A stretch of 64,000 nucleotides of DNA from M3007 sp041392625 (GTDB lineage Bacteria; Bacteroidota; Bacteroidia; Chitinophagales; Saprospiraceae). The stretch lies in assembly GCA_041392625.1 (NCBI GenBank), contig JAWKLR010000006.1, forward strand, positions 124,001 to 188,000. Reading direction: 5' to 3'. Below, piece by piece: positions 27,037 to 35,638 of this stretch; the first letter of the stretch is position 1; each line of letters opens with the position of its first letter. Both the position numbers and the translations under genes were made by a program. The notes below the pieces were generated by a model. The model was not told where the DNA came from and made no database searches. It was given only the letters and a program-made list of their open reading frames with translations.

Positions 27037-27847
27037 TCATGTGACTTCCACTGCAGCCTCTCCCTTGGAGGGATAGGGCAAAGGGCTGGATGCTGTTGCG
27101 TGCGTTTTTAAACAGGGCATCCACAGAACTTTCAGGCTCCAGCTCTCAAAATCAAACCCCAGAAAGAGATAAAACCTTTGCTGCTGAAGGCCGCCAGCAG
27201 GCTGTCCGGAAGGCGTTCGTGTTGTGCTCCGGTTATCTTGTTCAGGATAACCAAGTTGATCGCTGTAGGTAAGCACCAGCGATTCCGGTTTTTTATAATA
27301 ACCAAATAAATTTCAGATCAGTGGAGCGCTGTCATCAAAGTTGAACTCGAACAGCGGATCGGGATTGGGTTTTCTGGAAATTGTAAAATCAAAGCGATAA
27401 TCCCGGACAGTCTCGGCATAAAACCGCGCAAAGAAATCGTCGGGAGTAGCATTTATTATTATGCGAAAGGGGAGGTCAAGTTTTTCCAGCAAGGGATTTA
27501 ATTTGCGTTTTTTCTGCCTTTTGGTAATAGGTCCGAACTCCGGCAATGATGCTGGTATCAGAAAGGGTGTTTTGCATGCGCAAGGTGCTACAAACCTGTG
27601 GGAGGGATTTGGTTTCTTCCTCTGAGAGGTCGAGCCCCTTTGCCATTTCCATGGCACACGATTCAATGATTGGCGTATAAGTATCCTTGGAGGTTTGGGC
27701 AGCAATAGCCGCTGGTCCTAAAAACAGGACACAGGACCCATCCCGAATTTGTCGGGCGATGTTCTGGAACAACAGGTCTGAAAGATTGTTTCCGGCTGCT
27801 TTCGCAGAGCTCCGTGATACGTCATTCGGCATAAAAAATCGCTTCAA
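27037..27847 (-). pseudogene. SIR2-like (SIR2_2) domain protein, frameshifted
   Basis: About 265 codons on the minus strand in three frames. The first part (from ATG 27,847, or 27,832) has IARQIRDGSCVLFLGPAA, the glycine-rich nucleotide-binding entry of SIR2_2 proteins. The middle (27,313-27,500) reads LDLPFRIIINATPDDFFARF, equivalent to the usual 'ttNyDxLlE' segment. The end reads YLFLGFDFESWSLKVL plus an ALFKNARNSI tail, the C-terminal 'FLGfgfxdwxL' motif. SIR2_2 proteins are NAD-degrading effectors in several antiphage systems. It lies 28 bases before the TIR-like gene on the same strand. Frame breaks may be sequencing errors. Confidence 0.6.
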
Positions 27848-28354
27848 TCTACCAATGCAAAACGTTTGAATGCAGGGCGGAGTATTCTGGGTAGTGCTTT
27901 TTCATCCTACTATTGGGATAATAACACTGAAACAAAGATAGTATTAAAAGTGTGTATCACAAATTGCCTACTTTATTGTTGATAAGTTGATGCGCCCCTG
28001 GCGGGGCTAGGATGATAAGTTGATGTTTATTCGGCCCTGCGGGCCTTGTTTAATCGGGACGCTGCGCTTACCCTTGTTTATTTGTTTATAAAAAAATAAG
28101 CATCCATTTACCAATCAAACATCCAATCGACAATCGGATATCATGTAATCGGCAATCGGCAATCACTTAGTTCGCCACTTCGAGGCTTTGTTTATTTGTT
28201 TATAAAAAACAAGCATCCATTTACCAATCAAACATCCAATCGACAATCGGATATCATGTAATCGTCAATCGGCAATTTCTGGCCGGGATAAGAAATAAAA
28301 AAAAGCCCTTTGGATCAGTGTCCAAAGGTTTTTACTCCAGGAGGATTGAATAAA
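27848..28354. repeat. Modular repeat locus C with 90-bp duplication
   Basis: No gene. 27,975-28,073 carries the ttgatgcgcccctg/cggggc, cggccctgcgggcc and gacgctgcgctt modules seen inverted in locus A. A 90-base segment at 28,074-28,163 is repeated almost exactly at 28,188-28,276 (two or three differences), separated by a 24-base spacer that contains a diverged form of the cgcctctgcgag module. Within each copy lie caatcggatatcatgtaatcg-type half palindromes. Confidence 0.8.
28294..28328 (-). terminator. Terminator of hemD
   Basis: On the minus strand an 8-bp stem CCTTTGGA/TCCAAAGG with a 6-base loop is followed by GC and a run of eight T, starting 27 bases after the hemD stop. Confidence 0.8.
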
Positions 28355-29130
28355 TTACTCGTTGAGTTTTTCAGGTAGTTTTCCAGTGCGACGGCAATGG
28401 AGGGCGCCTCCGGAGTTCCTGCCTGAATGCTCACTTCCATACCGCGCCGGTAACAGCCTGGAGGGCATTGCGCCCGAAGACGCAAATCCGGCGGTCTTGC
28501 TGCTGGAAGTCAGGAAAGTTATCAAACAGGGACTTAATCTCCAGTGCGGAGAAGAAGGCAATGATATCGTATTTGATATCTTTCAGGTTGGCCAGGTCGG
28601 TATTTTCCGGACGGTACATAACTGCCTCCTGGAGCGGTACGCCAATTTCCTTGAAGAAATTGGAAACAGAGGCGTTTCCTCCTTCGCTACATGGAAGGAA
28701 GAATTTTTCGTCTTTGTTCCGCAGGATATAGGACTTCAGTTCCGTAATGCTTTTGGTGCCATTAAACACCTTCCGCTTGCGGAACATGATGAATTTTTGA
28801 AGGTAGTTTGCCGTGCTTTCGGTAGTGCAAAAGTATTTTGTATCGTCCGACATTTTAATGCGGCTCACCACACAGACGGAAAAAATGGTCTATGGCGTTC
28901 CGGCTGGTAAATACAATGGCTGTATAGTCATTCGGATACACCCGGTTTTTGCGATATTCTTTTTCTGTCAGCCCCTGAATGGTAACAAAAGGCACGAATT
29001 CAATGTGGACATTGAAGCGCTTCTCCAACTCGTCGTAAGGAGCAGTGTTAGCCGGTCTTGGCTGAGAAATAAGAATATTGTGGACGCGGGTAAAATTGTC
29101 TTCCTGAACGGGTGCGACACTTGCAGACAT
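28355..29130 (-). pseudogene. hemD: Uroporphyrinogen-III synthase, two frameshifts
   Basis: About 255 codons from ATG 29,130. The first frame gives ILISQPRPANTAPYDELEKRF and TAIVFTSRNAIDHFF. A frame change near 28,865 leads to the second half (SDDTKYFCTTESTANYLQKF, PCSEGGNASVSNFFKEIG, YDIIAFFSALEIKSLFDNF, RICVFGRNALQAVTGA). A second change near 28,440 restores a terminal segment ending NYLKKLNE at 28,355. This is the standard two-domain HemD layout, closing the linear tetrapyrrole to uroporphyrinogen III in heme synthesis. Loss of hemD would be costly for a heme-using bacterium, so both breaks are more likely sequence errors than real mutations. It follows the DUF4271 gene, the usual Bacteroidota neighbour. 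Confidence 0.8.
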
Positions 29131-29176
29131 TCGGGCTACGGTTTTGTGTTTAATCTTTGGTTGTTACTATTTCATC

Positions 29177-30049
29177 TTATCCCGCCTGGTTCATTATAAA
29201 TTTGATGAAAACCATCAATGGCGCGATTTCGACGGTGCAAAGGTACAACAAAAAGTGGAATTGATTGCCGGATAAAAATTTTGAACCCATAATCATGGCA
29301 CGCAAAGTCCTGTATCCATAGAAGATAATGGCAAGCCCGATCGCCCAGAATACAAGGAAGTCTTTGTACTCCAAAAGAAAGGCAATCAGGAAGTTAAAGG
29401 GTACCAGGAAAAGCCCGAGCACACAGTTGAACACCAGATGAGGAAGTTATCGCTGCACCTCTTTTGTACAGGAAAAGTAGTTGTACAAAGAATAAGCAGG
29501 ATGCGGTTGGACAAAACCAAGTGATCGACAGGCTACCGAGAGTACTAAAACCAGGCATTGCTTGAGTAATTGCTGCTTGGCGGACTGGACAATCAAAAAG
29601 GCAAAATCCCGGCATTAATCAGGAAGTTGATGTACAGTATGTAATAGGGCGTGTTGCCAGCCAGTCCGGTCGTATCCCGCTGAGCGATGGTCAGGGAGTT
29701 ATCGTTGAGAAACTTCGCCAGGCACGTCCTACTGCAGCGCGGTTGGAACCCACCGCAAAGGTGAAGAAGATGAGCGCTCCGACCAGTATGATAAACAGGG
29801 TACTGGTTTTCATAGGAGGACGTTTCTCAGTTGATCGATGGGTAGGGTTTGAGTCTGAATGGCTGCTGTAAATTCTTCTGCAGCACCCGGAACCTGGCAG
29901 GCATGAGGTCGAATGGGTTGGTAGGTCCTTCCTCGGCTGGCTCTTCCGGAAAGCCGAAACGTAAGTTCAAATGGATTGCCGGAATCCTGCGCACCGAGAT
30001 CGGGAGCAGTGAACAATGCCAAAAACAGAAAGAAAATCAACCTTCTCAT
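29177..30049 (-). pseudogene. DUF4271 membrane protein, frameshifted
   Basis: From ATG 30,049 a signal-like segment MRRLIFFLFLALFTAPDLGAQ begins the protein. The frame then breaks several times (about 29,860-29,600 and near 29,430), and the last part (29,177-29,434) reads as membrane helices ending FHFLLYLCTVEIAPLMVF and IKFIMNQAG, the C-terminal pattern of DUF4271. The family is a polytopic membrane protein of unknown function found next to hemD in Bacteroidota. Its position 46 bases before hemD fits. The breaks belong to the same indel cluster as hemD. Confidence 0.7.
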
Positions 30050-30289
30050 GCTGCAAAGGTAAAGAAAAGTGTGGCATGACTGTGCCCCCTGAATCCTTTT
30101 CGTAGTTTTGCACGAACTTTGTTCGCACACAGCCCAAACCAAAAGCCTGTGGCCCATAGCCAAAGGGTGGTTATTGTGTGTTTTAGGAGGTGTCCGGCTG
30201 GTTAATTGTACGTTATTTGCCGTATTTTTATCCCAGGCCCGCTTCCAAACCCAATTTATTCTATCACAGCAAACAGAGCGCTATCAACT

Positions 30290-31561
30290 ATGCAAATTGA
30301 TGTTATTCTCGGACTCCAGTGGGGAGATGAAGGGAAGGGTAAAATTGTTGACTTCCTTGCGGAAGATTACGACATCGTAGCCAGATTTCAGGGTGGACCC
30401 AATGCCGGCCATACGCTGAAATTTGGAGGCAAAAAATACATTCTGCACACCATTCCTTCCGGTATTTTCCGACCCAAACTGATCAATCTGATAGGCAATG
30501 GCGTTGTGCTAGATCCTGTGATCTTTTGTAAAGAACTCAAGGCGCTTGAAGAAAACTCTGTGGACTACATGGACCGCCTGCTGGTCTCACGGAAGGCGCA
30601 CCTGATTACCCCTACCCACCGTTGGCTGGATGCTGCTAGCGAAGCCCATAAAGGAAAATTGAAAATCGGTTCCACCCTCAAAGGAATTGGGCCAACCTAC
30701 ATGGATAAAACCGGAAGAAACGGCCTGCGTATCGGCGATATCGAACAACCGCATTTCCGGCAACAATTTGATGCCCTCAAGGAAAAACACCTTGAACTTC
30801 TCAAGATTTATCCGGAAGTACCCTTTGATCTGGAAGCAGAAGAAAAGGCCTGGTTTGAAAGCATCGAGGTGATGCGCGGCCTTCAACAGGTCGACAGCGA
30901 GTATTACATCCAAAAAGCGCTTGAATCAAACAAGCGTATCCTTGCTGAAGGCGCACAGGGCTCCATGCTCGATATCGATTTTGGGACTTACCCATATGTC
31001 ACCTCATCCAATACCATCACCGCAGGGGTATGTACCGGATTGGGCGTGGCTCCGCAAACCATTGGCCGGGTAATTGGCATTACAAAAGCCTATTGCACCC
31101 GGGTGGGCAGTGGTCCGTTTCCAACCGAACTTGAAAACGAAATGGGTGATCAACTCCGCAAGGAAGGAATGGAGTTTGGTTCTACCACCGGCCGACCACG
31201 CCGCTGTGGCTGGATCGACCTGCCTCAACTTCGCTATACCATTTTGCTCAATGGTGTTACAGAATTGTGCATGACCAAAATTGATGTCCTGAATACAGTA
31301 AAAGACATCGGTGCTGCTACACATTACCTGGTAAATGGTCAGGAGACCAACGAGTTGCCTTATGATCTGACACATATTCCGGTACAGCCAATTGTCAATT
31401 ATTTCAGTGGCTGGGAATCTGACTTGGAGGGCATTAATTCGTTCGACAAACTCCCGCAGCAGGCGAAAGATTTCCTTCATGCCTTGGAGCAATACCTGAA
31501 CGTGCCAATTCGAATGATTTCAACCGGACCGGAGCGTGAAAAATTGATCATGAAAGACTAA
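30290..31561 (+). CDS. purA: Adenylosuccinate synthetase
   Basis: 423 residues. The ATG at 30,290 is chosen because it places the GTP-binding GLQWGDEGKGKIVD loop at residues 8-21 as in all PurA proteins; the frame is open 28 codons further upstream but that part has no family match. Other motifs: GGPNAGHTL (IMP and Mg contacts), GIGPTYMDKTGR near 130, the catalytic region LAEGAQGSMLDIDFGTYPYVTSS, and GSTTGRPRRCGWID near 300. It joins IMP and aspartate with GTP in AMP synthesis. Intact, in contrast with the heavily frameshifted genes just before it. A TAGTTTTG box at 30,103-30,110 is a possible but distant promoter. Confidence 0.95.
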   Translation: MQIDVILGLQWGDEGKGKIVDFLAEDYDIVARFQGGPNAGHTLKFGGKKYILHTIPSGIFRPKLINLIGNGVVLDPVIFCKELKALEENSVDYMDRLLVSRKAHLITPTHRWLDAASEAHKGKLKIGSTLKGIGPTYMDKTGRNGLRIGDIEQPHFRQQFDALKEKHLELLKIYPEVPFDLEAEEKAWFESIEVMRGLQQVDSEYYIQKALESNKRILAEGAQGSMLDIDFGTYPYVTSSNTITAGVCTGLGVAPQTIGRVIGITKAYCTRVGSGPFPTELENEMGDQLRKEGMEFGSTTGRPRRCGWIDLPQLRYTILLNGVTELCMTKIDVLNTVKDIGAATHYLVNGQETNELPYDLTHIPVQPIVNYFSGWESDLEGINSFDKLPQQAKDFLHALEQYLNVPIRMISTGPEREKLIMKD

Positions 31562-31611
31562 GGGCCCAAACAGGCTCTAATAACAGTCGAAAACAGGATC
31601 CCAAATACGCT

Positions 31612-32069
31612 CTAGACTAACTTTTGTCGGAATTCTTCCAGGTTTGCAGTTGGAAGGAAAGCAATTTTCTGCCCAAACCGGCCGGGGGCCTTCAATATCA
31701 GGTAAGCAATCCGCTTGCCAGGCACTTCAATGCGTTCAATATCATGAATGGGGTAGCGTACCGTAGTCCAGTAATTGGTAAGGTAAATATAGTCTGCATC
31801 GGCGTCCAATCGTTTTAGCGGCAACAGTTTGCGCCAAACGATCCACAACCAAACGAGCAACAGAACAGTTGAGATGGCACGGATAGTATGTATTGAAAGG
31901 AACGGAAGCTGAGCAAATCTTCTTCAGGAATCAGCCAGAATGCAAGGGTAAATCCCAATAAAAAGACGGTGCCAAAAACCGGTGCAAATACCCGCCACAT
32001 CAGGGTCGTATTGGATGACAATCGTTTGGCGCCCGAAGGACTGGTTTGTGGTGCTCGTTCTTCTTTCAT
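31612..32069 (-). pseudogene. Small membrane protein with PH-like domain, one frameshift
   Basis: About 150 codons from ATG 32,069. Two transmembrane helices (VFAPVFGTVFLLGFTLAFWLI, and after the frame change near 31,870, VLLLVWLWIVWRKLL) are followed by a C-terminal domain (ADYIYLTNYWTTVRYPIHDIERI, ending EEFRQKLV). It resembles small bacterial 'bPH'-type membrane proteins. One base change restores a single protein. The neighbouring purA converges on it. Function unknown. Confidence 0.6.
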
Positions 32070-32164
32070 GGTAGGTTAAAATAAAATCCCCGGTTTGATC
32101 CCAAAGCAGGCAATTATTGCTTTTTTGAATCAAACCAGGGGCAAAGGTACACCAAGTTATTGAT

Positions 32165-32245
32165 GAATTTAGTGGTCAGTCGTCAGTGATCAGTAGTCAG
32201 AATTATTTAATCTTAAAACCTGACGACTGACCACTGACAACTAGT
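32165..32245. repeat. agtcagt inverted array, locus D
   Basis: An agtggtcagtcgtcagtgatcag-type array (about 32,168-32,200) faces its inverted form (about 32,219-32,243), with a short AT spacer. A minimal version of the family seen at loci A, B and E. It lies directly after the HlyD gene stop and could form a large hairpin in the transcript. Confidence 0.75.
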
Positions 32246-32250
32246 ATTCA

Positions 32251-33687
32251 TCACTCTTTTGATTTCTTTTTCTCGTCTTTATCTTTCACGGTGATGCGTC
32301 CGCCTTGCTTCAATTTGCGGGCAATGGCAGAGTAGGGGCCGGTTACCACCATTTCGCCTTCTTTCAGGCCAGACTCAATAACAATGTGATCATTGTCCTG
32401 AATTCCGGTTGTTACATCGCGGATATCCACGGTATCTGCCTGTACGACAAACACAACTTCCTTGATTTCATCGATTGTCTTTTCGCTGGATTCCGACGCT
32501 TCTTCTTCATCTGAGTTTTCTTTTTCCTTATCTTCTTCACGCACGGTCACAGCAATCAGCGGAACGCTCAGGCTTTCTGTTGTTTCGGTAAAAATATCAA
32601 CCGAGGCAGACATTCCCGGGCGGAATGGATAGGTTTTGGTATCGCTGATCATATCGGCATAGGAATCCGGATCGATGCGGACTTTTACCACAAAGTTGGC
32701 AACCTGGTCGGTGTTCAAACTGATGGTTGTGCCGCCCACATTGCTGGCGCTGTTCGCAATCTCGGTTACCTTTCCGGTGAACTTTTTACCCAGATAGGCG
32801 TCCACTTCGATATCGGCCTTGTCTCCCAAAGTAACTTTTAGGATGTCGTTTTCACTTACTTCCACCTGAACCTCCATGGAACTGAGGTTGGCTACGCGCA
32901 TCAATTCGGTACCGGTCATCTGCAGGGTACCTACTACCCGTTCACCTTTCTCAACATTCAACTTGCTGATAATTCCGTTTACCGGGGAGGTGATTACGGT
33001 TTTTTGCAAACTGGTACGTAACTCTTTGAGCGTTGCCTGAGCGCTATTGATTCCGTAGTCAGCTACACGCACATTTTCTTTCGCACTCATAAGGCTGGTT
33101 TTGGATGCTTCCAGGGCAGCCTTGGATGCAGTATAACCACTTTCAAGCGTTCTGAAGTTTGAAAGAGAGGCTTCGAAATCTGAGTCGGAAATGATGCCTT
33201 CCTTATGCAGTTGCTCATTCCGCTGATGCGTTTTTTTAGCCGCATCAAATTGGGCCTTGGCGCGAAGCAAATCGGCTTCTACCTGCTCAATCTGTGCTTG
33301 AGACGACTGTACATTAGAGGAGGATATTTCCTTTTGCGAACGGGCGCTGTTGAGGGATGCCTGGCCGCGTTCTACCGCACTTTGGTATTCGTCTGGGCGG
33401 ATCTTGGCCAGCACCTGACCGGCACGGACAGAATCTCCTTCCTTTACGTACAGTTCTACAATCTCTCCGGAAACATCCGAACTGATTTTGACTTCTGTCT
33501 CAGGAAATACCTTTCCACTTGCCGTAACCGTTTCGCTGATGGTCCGGGTTTTTACTTCTTCTACATAGACTTCTTCTCCTTTGGGTTTTTGTCTGGATTT
33601 AATTGCCGCAGCAACTATCAGAAGAAGGAAAACTCCGATAAGGGAATAGGTCAGAATTTTTCTGCGTTTGGGAGAACTGGCTTTCAT
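32251..33687 (-). CDS. HlyD/MacA-family periplasmic adaptor (RND/ABC efflux)
   Basis: 478 residues. Short cytoplasmic N-terminus, one membrane helix (YSLIGVFLLLIVAAAIK, about 14-30), a biotinyl-lipoyl half (ETEVKISSDVSGEIVELYVKEGD near 65), a long coiled-coil hairpin (about 105-215), the second lipoyl half (ITSPVNGIISKLNVEKGERV near 235), a beta-barrel domain, and a membrane-proximal domain that ends in a Lys/Glu-rich tail. The acidic KEKENSDEEEASESSEK insert (about 393) is unusual. It links an inner-membrane pump to TolC; the TolC gene lies 39 bases upstream, but no pump gene follows within the window. Confidence 0.88.
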   Translation of the reverse strand: MKASSPKRRKILTYSLIGVFLLLIVAAAIKSRQKPKGEEVYVEEVKTRTISETVTASGKVFPETEVKISSDVSGEIVELYVKEGDSVRAGQVLAKIRPDEYQSAVERGQASLNSARSQKEISSSNVQSSQAQIEQVEADLLRAKAQFDAAKKTHQRNEQLHKEGIISDSDFEASLSNFRTLESGYTASKAALEASKTSLMSAKENVRVADYGINSAQATLKELRTSLQKTVITSPVNGIISKLNVEKGERVVGTLQMTGTELMRVANLSSMEVQVEVSENDILKVTLGDKADIEVDAYLGKKFTGKVTEIANSASNVGGTTISLNTDQVANFVVKVRIDPDSYADMISDTKTYPFRPGMSASVDIFTETTESLSVPLIAVTVREEDKEKENSDEEEASESSEKTIDEIKEVVFVVQADTVDIRDVTTGIQDNDHIVIESGLKEGEMVVTGPYSAIARKLKQGGRITVKDKDEKKKSKE

Positions 33688-33726
33688 AGTATGATGGATG
33701 ATTTTAAGTGTCGATTGATGCAGTTA

Positions 33727-35163
33727 TTAGCGTAGGTTCAGGGGCTTGCCTTCGTAAAAATCCAGGATTTTTAACCGGAACAAATAATCGTATTTGGCAA
33801 TTATCAGATCGCGCTCGGCAATGTCCAGATTGGTTTTGGCTGTGCTGAGTTCCAATACGGTGGCTGCGCCCAGGCTGTGAAGTTTTTCAGTATTGGAAAA
33901 TGCAGTTTGCGTCGCTTCAAAGCTTCTTTGGGCAGCCAAGAGTTGTTTTTGTCCGGCACGTACATTGGCGATGGCAGTTTGCACATCGTTTTTGAGTTGC
34001 TGGCGTGCTTGTGTTTCCTGCATTTGGGTAGAAAGCAGGTTGAGTCGGGCGCGTTCCACATTCAGTCGGGTACGGCCGTTTTGGTAAATTGGGATGCTCA
34101 GGCTCACGCCCAACCCCTGACCAAAGTTTTGGTCGATCTGGTCCAAGTAATTGACGTCTTCGTATTGAACTTCCGGGTTGTACAGGGTGACGGTTCCGGG
34201 TGTTCCGTTGATGTCAACCAGAAGCGTTTGGGGGGTTAGGTTGCCGGTAGCAACGGGCCGTACAAACTGAGAAGAGTAGTTGCTGCTCAGGTTGGCAAAA
34301 ACCGATAGGGTCGGGAAGTAGGCGGATTTGGCGATGGCAATTCCTTCCCGTGCGCTGTGGGTTCGGTATTCAACGGCGCGAATGTTTGGTTGGGTGCTGA
34401 GGGCGGTATTGTATACGGTATTCAGGCTATAACCTTCCGGACGCACGTCGTTTGGAATGGTTACCAATGGGCGTTCGATCACCATATCAAAGTCGGGCTC
34501 CAGTTGCAGCAGGTTTTTTAAGCTCAAATAAGCCAAATCCAGGTTGTTCTGAGCAACAATCAGGGCTTGTTCATCCCGGGCAATCTGCGCATCCAGCGTA
34601 TAGCGATCAGCCATTGGAAGGTTGCCAGCCTGAATGAGTTTGAGTGTGTTGTTCAATTGTGTGGTGCTCAATTGAACCCGGCGCTGGGCACTTTCCAATT
34701 GTTCTTCTGATAATAAGACTGTCAGGTAGGCTTGGGCAACCTGCAGTCCGAGCATGTTTCCGGTATCTTCGGCATCGGCCTGGGCTGCTTTGTTTTCCCA
34801 GCGCGCCTGTTTTACGGAGTGGTATACTTGTCCACCGGTAAACAAATTGGCTCCTGCTCCAAGGCTAAGGCTGTTGAAACCAAAACCTGTAGTGATAAAC
34901 TGGTTGGAGGTAGGGTCGATGGTACGTCCGTATTGCTGACCAGCATTGACCGTTCCGTTCAGGCTTGGGAGGCGCGCCGCCTTTGCCTGTCGTTCCGACA
35001 GCATGGCTGTCCGGACCGATGCTTCGGCCTGCTTCATGGTAATGTTGTTATCCAATGCATGGTCTACACATTTTTCCAAAGACCAAACTTGCTGTGCCTG
35101 GGAAGAACTTCCAGCAAGGAGCAACAGAAAGAGGAGAAGGACTGGGCGTTGATTCTTGTTCAT
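33727..35163 (-). CDS. TolC-family outer membrane efflux protein
   Basis: 478 residues from the ATG at 35,163. This start begins a signal peptide (MNKNQRPVLLLFLLLLAGSSSQAQ); the open frame upstream has no support. Two OEP repeats follow: LEKCVDHALDNNITMKQAEASVRTA with a helical hairpin, and a second repeat with TQPNIRAVEYRTHSAREGIAIAKSAYFPTLSVFANLS and LSIPIYQNGRTRLNVERARL. It forms the outer-membrane channel-tunnel of a tripartite exporter together with the adaptor downstream. First gene of the two-gene unit. Confidence 0.88.
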   Translation of the reverse strand: MNKNQRPVLLLFLLLLAGSSSQAQQVWSLEKCVDHALDNNITMKQAEASVRTAMLSERQAKAARLPSLNGTVNAGQQYGRTIDPTSNQFITTGFGFNSLSLGAGANLFTGGQVYHSVKQARWENKAAQADAEDTGNMLGLQVAQAYLTVLLSEEQLESAQRRVQLSTTQLNNTLKLIQAGNLPMADRYTLDAQIARDEQALIVAQNNLDLAYLSLKNLLQLEPDFDMVIERPLVTIPNDVRPEGYSLNTVYNTALSTQPNIRAVEYRTHSAREGIAIAKSAYFPTLSVFANLSSNYSSQFVRPVATGNLTPQTLLVDINGTPGTVTLYNPEVQYEDVNYLDQIDQNFGQGLGVSLSIPIYQNGRTRLNVERARLNLLSTQMQETQARQQLKNDVQTAIANVRAGQKQLLAAQRSFEATQTAFSNTEKLHSLGAATVLELSTAKTNLDIAERDLIIAKYDYLFRLKILDFYEGKPLNLR

Positions 35164-35638
35164 AAAACAATTGTTATTAACAGGGGTACCGTAAATGTTG
35201 CGGATAGCGAAATTGCTTTGAGCCGAAATTCCAATCGGAAACAGGCTCGTATCCAATTCAAAGGTCAACAATATCTGTGAAAGCCAAGCCTCGAATTCTT
35301 ACGACTCCACAAGAATAAGGCATTACAGATAGGCTGTCTTTCTTTTTATATCAAATGTGAAAAAAGTTGGATAAACACGCATCTACAAGGGAAAAGGAAA
35401 AATTGGAATGCATGCTCAATTGGTGTAGTGGCTAAGCCGAATTTCGGATAAAATATCCAGGTTGTATTCGGCCAGATTTTGAATTTGTTTCTGCCAAATC
35501 GAGGAATAATTTTTGGATATCCGTTCTGAGGCGTACTTTTAGCGACTTAAAATTATAACAGCACCAAACCTTTTTATGCATTCGCGCTGTGAAACGATTT
35601 ACAGCCTAATGCACACAGCAGAATAATTATCGGACCAC
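35164..35638. other. Divergent intergenic region TolC/CNT
   Basis: 475 bases without a gene. Holds the promoter of the CNT gene at 35,512-35,541 and presumably one for the TolC operon, which I could not pin down. No repeats of the families seen elsewhere. Confidence 0.5.
35512..35541 (+). promoter_or_regulatory. Promoter of CNT nucleoside transporter gene
   Basis: TTTG (35,512-35,515), 18-base spacer, TACTTTTA (35,534-35,541): a good Bacteroidota -33/-7 pair about 100 bases before the start codon. Confidence 0.5.

Noticed and set aside
28074..28276. Two ~90-base repeats with a 24-base spacer, possible CRISPR remnant
   Set aside because: Repeats are far too long, only two copies, the spacer is itself a repeat module, and no cas gene is nearby.
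30206..30289. Upstream extension of purA by 28 codons
   Set aside because: The extension has no homology to PurA N-termini; the ATG at 30,290 puts the GDEGKGK loop at the standard position.
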